In this document: positions 26,906 to 33,492 of the stretch, piece by piece
Layout: every line of letters begins with the position of its first letter
Position numbering within the stretch: the stretch's first letter is position 1
Source: Miltoncostaea sp963703045
Lineage (GTDB): Bacteria > Actinomycetota > Thermoleophilia > Miltoncostaeales > Miltoncostaeaceae
NCBI GenBank assembly: GCA_963703045.1
Contig: OY969782.1
Location: forward strand, 806,001-870,000
Direction: 5' to 3'
Length of the DNA stretch: 64,000 nucleotides
The notes under the pieces: generated by a model
The model's database searches: none
Told to the model about the DNA's origin: nothing
The model's input: the letters and a program-made list of their open reading frames with translations, nothing else
Translations under genes and position numbers: made by a program

Positions 26906-26911
26906 GGAGCG

Positions 26912-27697
26912 GTGCGCACCCTCGGCATCGACCTCGCGGCCCAGGACGCGGACACCGCGATCTGCGAGATCGAGTGGCGGGCCGGTCGCGCCTGTGTGCG
27001 CGAGCTCGCGGCGGGGGCGTCGGACGCCGCGATCCTGGCGGCGATGCGCCGCGCCGACTGGATCGCGATCGACGCCCCGTTCGGCTGGCCGAACGCGATG
27101 GTCGCGGCGGTGGCGGAGTTCGCCGACCTGGGTCGCTGGCCGGCCGAGGCGACGTCGTCGGCCCTGCGTCACCGCGTGACCGACCGCGTCGTGCACGACC
27201 ACGTGCTCGACGCGCAGGGCGTCTCGATCTGGCCGCTGTCGGTGTCGTCGGATCGCATCGCCGTCTGCGCCTGGCGCTGCGCCCGGCTGCTCGGCGACCA
27301 CGCCGGCGCCACCGGGTGGCGCCTCGACCGCCTGGGCCCACCCGGGCCGTCGGGGATCGCGGAGGTCTACCCCGCCGGCGCGCTCGCGATGTGGGGCCTC
27401 CCCCACCGCGGCTACAAGGGCGGCACCGCCGCGACCGCCGTGGCGGCCCGCGAGCGCCGGGGCGCGATCCTCGCGACGATCGAGCAGGTCACCGCCCCGT
27501 GGCTGGCCCTGCCCGAGGACGCGCGCGAGGCCTGCCGCGACGACGACGACGCGTTCGACGCGCTCGTGGCCGCCCTCGTCGGGCGCGCGGCGGCGACCGG
27601 TCGCACCCTCGCGCCGCACGACGACCAGCGCGTGGCGGCGCGGCGGGAGGGGTGGATCCACCTGCCCGATCCCGGGTCGCTGGCGCACCTGGGGTGA
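26912..27697 (+). CDS. DUF429 family protein (predicted RNase H-fold nuclease)
   Basis: A 261-residue DUF429 protein. It begins MRTLGIDLAAQ, an Asp-bearing RNase H-like first strand, and has WIAIDAPFGWP, a second Asp strand. SALRHRVTDRVVHDH and IAEVYPAGAL follow, then DDDDAFDALVAALVGR with the C-terminal acidic pair. The spacing of acidic residues is that of the RNase H fold, and family members are annotated as predicted nucleases. No activity has been shown that I can rely on. It starts with the GTG at 26912, 6 bp after the antiporter. Confidence 0.82.
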   Translation: MRTLGIDLAAQDADTAICEIEWRAGRACVRELAAGASDAAILAAMRRADWIAIDAPFGWPNAMVAAVAEFADLGRWPAEATSSALRHRVTDRVVHDHVLDAQGVSIWPLSVSSDRIAVCAWRCARLLGDHAGATGWRLDRLGPPGPSGIAEVYPAGALAMWGLPHRGYKGGTAATAVAARERRGAILATIEQVTAPWLALPEDAREACRDDDDAFDALVAALVGRAAATGRTLAPHDDQRVAARREGWIHLPDPGSLAHLG

Positions 27698-27716
27698 GTC
27701 CGCGCGCCGACCGGGA

Positions 27717-28358
27717 TCAGGCCGGGATGCTCCCCGGCAGCTCGTGGATCGTGGCGAGCACGGTGTCGGCCAGCGCGAGGGCCTCGGGGGCCGGCGGGTA
27801 GTGCGGGTTGGGGATGGCGATGACGCGCATCCCGGCGGCCGCGGCCGCGCGGATGCCGCCGCCCGTGTCCTCGACCGCGACGGCGTCGGCCGGGTCGACG
27901 CCCAGCCGTGCGAGCGCCTCGAGGTAGACGTCCGGCGACGGCTTGCCGCGATCGACCTCCTCGCTCGACACCGTGACCCGGAAGCACCCACCGAGCCCCG
28001 ACTGGTCGAGCACCGCGTCGATGAGCGACCGCGACGACGAGCTGGCGAGCCCGAGCGGGTATCGCGCCGCCAGGGCGCGCACGGCCTCGGCCGCCCCGGG
28101 GATGAAGGGCGCGGTCTGCCGGTAGCGCGCGATCAGCCGCTCGACCACCTCGGCGGCGATGGCCCCGGGCGCCAGGGGCACGCCGAGCGCGTCGTGCATG
28201 TAGCCGCTCCACTCCGGCGTGCTCATGCCCATCATGTCGCGGTGGGCGGAGGGGCTCCACGACCCGCCCAGCTCGGCGCTGAGCCCCTCGCGCACCTCGT
28301 CCCAGATCTCCTCCGACGAGATCAGCACGCCGTCCATGTCGAACACGACCGCGCGCAT
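27717..28358 (-). CDS. HAD-superfamily phosphatase/phosphomutase (subclass IA)
   Basis: A 213-residue haloacid-dehalogenase-fold protein. Motif I is DMDGVLISSE, motif II LASSSSRS, motif III the Lys in GKPSPDVYLEA and motif IV AVEDTGGG. The helical cap lies between residues 15 and 85. The layout fits beta-phosphoglucomutase-like and sugar-phosphate phosphatases. The ATG at 28358 overlaps the stop of a 40-residue upstream frame (TGATG), suggesting coupled translation. The substrate cannot be predicted. Confidence 0.9.
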   Translation of the reverse strand: MRAVVFDMDGVLISSEEIWDEVREGLSAELGGSWSPSAHRDMMGMSTPEWSGYMHDALGVPLAPGAIAAEVVERLIARYRQTAPFIPGAAEAVRALAARYPLGLASSSSRSLIDAVLDQSGLGGCFRVTVSSEEVDRGKPSPDVYLEALARLGVDPADAVAVEDTGGGIRAAAAAGMRVIAIPNPHYPPAPEALALADTVLATIHELPGSIPA

Positions 28359-28480
28359 CACCCGGTCGCCGCCCCGCGCCGGGCATGTCGGCGGTCGACG
28401 CCGTCGAGCGCGCGCACGTCGCCGGAGGTCTCCGTGAGACCGCGCACCTCGACGGCGGACGACGGATCCGCTCCGGTCAT
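28358..28480 (-). CDS. Possible 40-residue leader ORF coupled to the HAD gene
   Basis: The ATG at 28480 follows a strong ribosome site (GAGGAGG, 6-base spacing) and encodes MTGADPSSAVEVRGLTETSG and about 20 further residues, ending RRGAATG. Its stop overlaps the start of the HAD gene. The HAD gene itself has no clear ribosome site of its own, so this small frame may deliver ribosomes to it. No homology is recognised; it could be coincidental. Confidence 0.4.
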   Translation of the reverse strand: MTGADPSSAVEVRGLTETSGDVRALDGVDRRHARRGAATG

Positions 28481-28659
28481 GACCGCCCTCCTCGGTGTTC
28501 CCCTCCGGCCGAGGAACGACAGTAGTCGGGCGACTCCGGCCTCGCCCGCATACGGGGCGCCGCGCCGTCGGCCGCCGGCCCTCCCCGGGACGCCACGGTA
28601 GGCTGACGCACGCGACCGCCGGTCGTGCACGGCCCGGAAACCGCCATGCGGAGGCCCGA

Positions 28660-29040
28660 GTGGAAGCACGCCTGCTGGAGTCGGTCTTCCCCACCGACAC
28701 CAACCCCCGCGGCAACCTCTTCGGCGGCACCCTCGTGTCGTGGATGGACAAGGCCGCCGGCATCGCCGCCATGCGGCGCGCGCGTCAGGTGGTCGTGACG
28801 GCCAAGATCGAGGACATCGAGTTCCGCGTGCCGATCATCGTCGGCGAGCTCGTCGAGGTGAACGCCCGGGTCGAGAGCGTCGGACGCACGAGCATGCGCG
28901 TGCGGGTCGACGTCTCGAAGGAGGACCCCCTCACCGGGACCTCGCAGCTCTGCACGACGGGCCGGTTCACGCTCGTCGCGATCGACGCCGATCGCAAGCC
29001 GACCCCGGTGGACCCGCCCGGCGAGGCGCCCGCGGGCTGA
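28660..29040 (+). CDS. Acyl-CoA thioesterase (hotdog fold)
   Basis: A 126-residue single hotdog-domain thioesterase of the YciA/BACH group, which hydrolyses acyl-CoA to free acid and CoA. The signature is PTDTNPRGNLFGGTLVSWMD, with the Asn and Gly-rich helix start and the Asp of WMD. Later DIEFRVPIIVGELVEVNARV is the second strand set. The GTG at 28660 has GGAGG five bases upstream, which decides the start against an open frame reaching further 5'. It probably balances the acyl-CoA pool. Confidence 0.9.
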   Translation: MEARLLESVFPTDTNPRGNLFGGTLVSWMDKAAGIAAMRRARQVVVTAKIEDIEFRVPIIVGELVEVNARVESVGRTSMRVRVDVSKEDPLTGTSQLCTTGRFTLVAIDADRKPTPVDPPGEAPAG

Positions 29041-29076
29041 ACGGCGTGACGCCGCCGACCCGGCGGGCGGGGGTCC

Positions 29077-29349
29077 TCAGGTCAGGGTGCCCGGCGGCAG
29101 CACGAACCGCACCGGCGTGCCCCCGCCGCCGGTCTCGGTGCGGTAGCCGACCCGCGAGCCGTGCAGGCCGCCCTTCGGCGCCGACGGCGCGAGGACCTCG
29201 CCCACACCGTCGTGGTCGAGGATCCAGTCCATGATCGCGCGGTAGTCGCCACCGGCGGCGAGGATGGCCGCGCGCTCGATGACGACGCCCCCGGACGGGT
29301 GCGGCCGCGACAGCCGGGTCACCACCGAGCGGATCTGATCGTCCTCCAT
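29077..29349 (-). CDS. Conserved-looking hypothetical protein
   Basis: A 90-residue protein, MEDDQIRSVVTRLSRPHPSG to the end FVLPPGTLT. It has a helix, a Gly-rich turn with VVIERAAILAAGGDYRAIMDWI and a basic C-terminal half with GGLHGSRVGYR. The composition and codon use look like a real gene. I recognise no domain. It is convergent with the thioesterase gene, 36 bp away. Confidence 0.65.
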   Translation of the reverse strand: MEDDQIRSVVTRLSRPHPSGGVVIERAAILAAGGDYRAIMDWILDHDGVGEVLAPSAPKGGLHGSRVGYRTETGGGGTPVRFVLPPGTLT

Positions 29350-29414
29350 GGGAGCGAACCTACTCCCTCCTGCCCGTAACGCGAGCCCGGGGGACGCGCC
29401 CGTCCCGCGACGCC

Positions 29415-30389
29415 TCAGCGAGCCCGGGTCTCCCCGTCCTCCAGCGAGGCGTAGACGTGGGCGTGGTCCTCACCCTCGGCGCCCGGGTCCTGGAGCCAGA
29501 CCACGACCCGGCATTCCGGGTCGCCGACGGCGATCCGCTCCTCCAGCACGACGGACGACCCGCTCGCGTTGCGGGCGGCGATGCCGCCGAAGACGCTCGA
29601 GGTCATGCGGCAGAGCCCCGGCGCGCGCATCACGACGTCGCCGAAGGGGCACGCCCGGTTGCCCAGCACGATGCGCCGCTCGTCGGCCTCGACGATGTAG
29701 AAGTCGCCGTCGATGGCCGACTTCAGGCGGACGTAGAGGTCGGCCATCTGCGTGTGGTCCATCCGGCCGACGATGCCGCGGGCCCGCCGGTACTCCTCCT
29801 CCATGCGCCCGCCGATGTTGGCGCCCACCTGGGCGACGACGGCCTCCGCCGCGTCCGGTCCCGCGCCCGCCTCGACCGCGCGCGCCATCTCCACGACGAG
29901 GGCCCGCAGGAACGGCTCCTTGCCGAACGTGCCGTCGGCACCGGCCTCCTCGGGGCCGGGGAGCGAGGGCAGCGGCGACGGGGACGGGTCATGGCTCTGC
30001 TCGACCGCACGCTCGACCGCGAGCGCGCTCGTCACCCGCGACCCCCCGGCGCCCTTGGCCGCCACGCGCAGGTCGTCGGTCAGGTGGCCGACCATGAACA
30101 GCCCGCGTCCACCTCCCGCCGCGGAGCGCGCGCCCGGCAGATCGCCGGTCAGCTCGAATCCGGGCCCGAGGTCGTGGACCTCGACCACCGGGCGCCGCGC
30201 CGACCAGTCGAGGTGCACCCAGGCCGGCCCCGGGGCGTGCAGCACGGCGTTGCTGACCAACTCGCTGAACGCGAGCTCCGCGCCCGCGACGTCGGACCCC
30301 TCCTCGGCGTGGCGCCGCAGGTACGACCCGAACTCCAGCCGCAGCGCCGGCAGGGTCGCGGGATCGCGCGCGTCGAAGAACCAGTCCAC
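29415..30389 (-). CDS. HATPase (RsbW-like) fused to methanogen-output-type sensor domain
   Basis: A 324-residue two-domain signalling protein. Residues about 15-130 are a GHKL ATPase of the anti-sigma-factor kinase type: ELAFSELVSNAVLHAPG (N box), VHDLGPGFEL (G1) and GGGRGLFMVGHL (G2). After a Ser/Pro linker comes a second domain resembling the metanogen output domain 1, with YIVEADERRIVLGNRACPFG and the Cys-containing PGLCRMTSSVFGGIAARN. Such proteins usually control a sigma factor by partner switching; no sigma or antagonist gene is adjacent. The Cys pair (CPFG, LCRM) may bind a metal or cofactor (inference). Confidence 0.78.
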   Translation of the reverse strand: MDWFFDARDPATLPALRLEFGSYLRRHAEEGSDVAGAELAFSELVSNAVLHAPGPAWVHLDWSARRPVVEVHDLGPGFELTGDLPGARSAAGGGRGLFMVGHLTDDLRVAAKGAGGSRVTSALAVERAVEQSHDPSPSPLPSLPGPEEAGADGTFGKEPFLRALVVEMARAVEAGAGPDAAEAVVAQVGANIGGRMEEEYRRARGIVGRMDHTQMADLYVRLKSAIDGDFYIVEADERRIVLGNRACPFGDVVMRAPGLCRMTSSVFGGIAARNASGSSVVLEERIAVGDPECRVVVWLQDPGAEGEDHAHVYASLEDGETRAR

Positions 30390-30421
30390 CTCGCGCCTCC
30401 TTCAGGGTCTCCAGCATCTCA

Positions 30422-31921
30422 TCATGGACTACTGCGGTCGGGTCGCCCGAGGTCCCACGACGATACCGGGGCGCCCGAGGCGCACCGCGCGATGTAGGCC
30501 TCGGTCATCGCGGCGAGCGCGTCGCGACGCGACATGGCCGTCTCGAGGCGCGCCAGGGTGCGGCGCTGCCACAGGGCCCCCGTCATGCCGGTCTCGACCC
30601 GCTCGGCGATGACGGCGAGGTGCGCGTCGGCGTCGTCGGGCGCGACGCCCATGCCGGTCAGCCCCGCCCGCGCCACCGGCAGGAGGTGCCGCAGCAGCTC
30701 CGGGGCCCGCCAGGGGCGCGGGCTGGGCGCCTCGGACGAGGGCCACAGCAATGTCGCGTCCATGCCGTGCCGCGCCGCCGCGTAGAAGTTGCGGCGCGCG
30801 AGGTCGAAGGGCAGCGAGCGGCACATCCAGCTCGTCTGGGGGGCGAGCGCCATGGTCAGGCCCACCAGGAGGGCCGCGTTGGCGGTCATGTCGGCCACCG
30901 TCGGGCCGGCGGGGAGGGCGCGCATCTCGATGCGCAGGTGGGGATCGTCGCCGAGGGCGGCGACCGCCCGGTTCCACCGCCAGACGGTGCCGTGGTGCAG
31001 GCGCAGCTCGTCGAGCCCGGGCGTGCCGCCGGCCGCCTCGACGGCGAGCGGGTCCTGGTCGCCCACCACCGGGAGGATGGGCACGTGCAGCGCGACGCTC
31101 TCGGCGAAGGGCTCGATCGGCCCGCCGATCCACCCGTGGCCGAAGCTCGCGCGGCTCGGCAGCCACGCCGCGCCGATCGGCGCCCGGTCGTCGACCGCCT
31201 GGCCGAAGAGGGCGACCCGGGTCTCGGCCCAGAGCAGCCGCTCGAGCAGCAGCGGGGAGTTGCCCCCGATCGCGAGGGCCGGCGCGATCGCGATCTGGGC
31301 GGCGTTGAACACCGCCGCGTAGGCGCCGGGCGGCACCCGCAGGTGGACGTGCAGGCCGGTTGCCGCCCCCTCGAGGGTGATGTCGTCCCAATCGAGCAGC
31401 AACGGCTCGTCGCCGTCGATGCCGATCTCGAACGGCCCCCCGCGCAGGCCGCGCAGGCCGGCCTGCAGCGCGCGGAACCGGGGCGAGTCGGTCATCGCGG
31501 CGGCGCCGAGGTCGTCGCGGCGCAGGGTCGGGAGGATGCCGACCGTGATCGGCCGGGCGCCGATGGGCGCCGCGGCCGCGGCCACGCGGCCGAGCCCCTC
31601 CACCAGGCCGTCGTGGATCGCGCCGAGCGGCCGGCCGGCGAGGGCGACGGGTGGCGTGTTGAGCTCCAGGTTGAAGCGATCGAGCTCGACGTCGAGGTCG
31701 GGATCGCCGGCGGCCGCGATGACCTCGCGGTTGACCGGCGCCGGGCGCGCGTGGGCGTCGACCAGACCGATCTCGACCTCGACGCCCATCGACGGGGGGC
31801 CGTCCCCGAAGCCGGGGCGCTCGACCAGCCGCCCGAGGGCGCCGACCCCCTCGCGGCAGCGCGCGGCGAACCGCGCGTGGTCGTCGTCCGAGAACGACTC
31901 GGTGCCGATCTCCTCGCCCAT
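30422..31921 (-). CDS. Glutamate-cysteine ligase family protein (GCS2)
   Basis: A 499-residue GCS2-family carboxylate-amine ligase, the fold of plant and actinobacterial glutamate-cysteine ligases (glutathione, or EgtA in ergothioneine synthesis). Visible marks are GVEVEIGLVD (ATP and metal Glu), DRFNLELNTPPV, GLHVHLRVP (metal His), LRIEMRALPAGPTVADM and PFDLARRNFYAAARHG. The ATG at 31921 has AGGAGG five bases upstream. No glutathione synthetase or egt genes are in the window, so the product is not settled. It is immediately upstream of the HATPase gene on the same strand. Confidence 0.82.
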   Translation of the reverse strand: MGEEIGTESFSDDDHARFAARCREGVGALGRLVERPGFGDGPPSMGVEVEIGLVDAHARPAPVNREVIAAAGDPDLDVELDRFNLELNTPPVALAGRPLGAIHDGLVEGLGRVAAAAAPIGARPITVGILPTLRRDDLGAAAMTDSPRFRALQAGLRGLRGGPFEIGIDGDEPLLLDWDDITLEGAATGLHVHLRVPPGAYAAVFNAAQIAIAPALAIGGNSPLLLERLLWAETRVALFGQAVDDRAPIGAAWLPSRASFGHGWIGGPIEPFAESVALHVPILPVVGDQDPLAVEAAGGTPGLDELRLHHGTVWRWNRAVAALGDDPHLRIEMRALPAGPTVADMTANAALLVGLTMALAPQTSWMCRSLPFDLARRNFYAAARHGMDATLLWPSSEAPSPRPWRAPELLRHLLPVARAGLTGMGVAPDDADAHLAVIAERVETGMTGALWQRRTLARLETAMSRRDALAAMTEAYIARCASGAPVSSWDLGRPDRSSP

Positions 31922-31988
31922 CCACCCCTCCTGACGACGCCGGGCCCACCCGGGGCATGCCCGGCCCCCGGGAGAGTAGAACCACGAG

Positions 31989-33476
31989 GTGCCCGGTCCC
32001 GTCCCGCCCGACCCCACCGACGGCCCGGCGGCCGACGGCATCCGCTTCGCGTCGGCGCGCGGCCGCCTCATCCTGCTGGCGACGGTCCTCGGCTCGGGCA
32101 TGGCGTTCCTCGACGTCACGGTCGTGAACGTCGCCCTGCCCAGCATCGGCCGCGACCTCGGCAGCGGCCTGGCCGGACTGCAATGGACGGTCAACGCCTA
32201 CGCGCTCACGCTGGCGGGCCTGCTGCTGATCGGGGGCTCGCTGGGCGACCGCCTCGGCCGGCGGCGCATCTTCGTGACGGGCATCGTGTGGTTCGCGCTC
32301 GCCTCGCTGCTCTGCGCGATCGCCCCCTCGACCGAGACGCTGATCGCGGCACGCGCGGTGCAGGGGATCGGCGCGGCGCTGCTCACGCCGGGCAGCCTCG
32401 CCATCCTCGAGGCGACCTTCCACCCCGACGACCGCGGGGCGGCCATCGGCGCCTGGTCGGGCCTCGCGGGGGTCTCGACGGCGTTCGGGCCGTTCCTCGG
32501 GGGCTGGCTCGTCGAGGCGGTGTCGTGGCGCCTGATCTTCCTGATCAACCTGCCCCTGGCCGCCGGGGTCGTGTGGGCGAGCAGGGCGATCCCGGAATCG
32601 CGCGACCCCGATTCGGAGGGCGCCCGGCTCGACTGGGCCGGCGCGGCGCTCGCGGCCACCGGGCTCGGCGGCCTCACCTACGGTCTCACCGCCGGGTACG
32701 ACGACGGGTTCACCGACCCGCTCACCGCCGGGGCCGGCGCGGCGGGCGTCGCGTGCCTCGCCGGCTTCCTCGTCGTGGAGGCGCGCGGCCGGCACCCGAT
32801 GGTGCCGCTCGGCATCTTCCGCTCGCGCACCTTCTCGACCGCCAACGCGATGACGTTCGTGGTCTGGGGGGCGCTCGGGGCCGTCCTCTTCCTGCTGCCG
32901 ATCCAGCTGCAGCAGGTGTCCGGCTACTCGCCGCTGGCGGCGGGCTCGGCGCTCATCCCGGTCACCGTCGTGATGCTGCTGCTGTCGACGAGCGCCGGGC
33001 GGCTGGCCGCGCGCATCGGCCCTCGCCTGCCCATGGGCGTCGGCCCGATCGTCGCGGGCGGCGGGCTCGCGCTGCTGCTGCGCGTCGGCGAGCGGGCCTC
33101 CTATCCCTCCGACGTGCTGCCGGCCGTGCTGGTCTTCGCGCTCGGCATGTCGATCACGGTCGCCCCTCTCAACGTCACCGTGCTCGCCGCCGCGGGCGCC
33201 GGCAAGGCGGGCGTGGCGTCGGCGGTCAACAACTCCGTCGCCCGCGTCGCGAGCCTGCTCGCGGTGGCGGTGATCCCGCTCGCGGCCGGCATCGGCGGCG
33301 ACGACTACCTCGTCCCGGCCGCCTTCGACGAGGGGTTCCGGACGGGCATGATCATCTGCGCCGGCATGTACGTGACCGGGGGCGCGATCGTGCTCGCCGC
33401 GCTGCGCGACCCGCGCGCGGGGCGTGCGGCGCCGCGGGAGCCCGCGGCCGACCCGCGCCCGGACCCGCTCGGGTAG
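31989..33476 (+). CDS. MFS multidrug exporter, DHA2 (EmrB/QacA) type
   Basis: A 495-residue, 14-helix drug:H+ antiporter. Motif C-like FLDVTVVNVALPSIGRDL in helix 1, motif A GGSLGDRLGRRR after helix 2, and RAVQGIGAALLTPGSLAIL in helix 4 are the DHA2 hallmarks. The C-terminal tail is Arg/Pro-rich. GTG start at 31989, divergent from the GCS2 gene. No adjacent TetR-type regulator is seen, so regulation and substrate are unknown. Confidence 0.92.
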   Translation: MPGPVPPDPTDGPAADGIRFASARGRLILLATVLGSGMAFLDVTVVNVALPSIGRDLGSGLAGLQWTVNAYALTLAGLLLIGGSLGDRLGRRRIFVTGIVWFALASLLCAIAPSTETLIAARAVQGIGAALLTPGSLAILEATFHPDDRGAAIGAWSGLAGVSTAFGPFLGGWLVEAVSWRLIFLINLPLAAGVVWASRAIPESRDPDSEGARLDWAGAALAATGLGGLTYGLTAGYDDGFTDPLTAGAGAAGVACLAGFLVVEARGRHPMVPLGIFRSRTFSTANAMTFVVWGALGAVLFLLPIQLQQVSGYSPLAAGSALIPVTVVMLLLSTSAGRLAARIGPRLPMGVGPIVAGGGLALLLRVGERASYPSDVLPAVLVFALGMSITVAPLNVTVLAAAGAGKAGVASAVNNSVARVASLLAVAVIPLAAGIGGDDYLVPAAFDEGFRTGMIICAGMYVTGGAIVLAALRDPRAGRAAPREPAADPRPDPLG

Positions 33477-33492
33477 CCCGGCCGGCGGTCGC

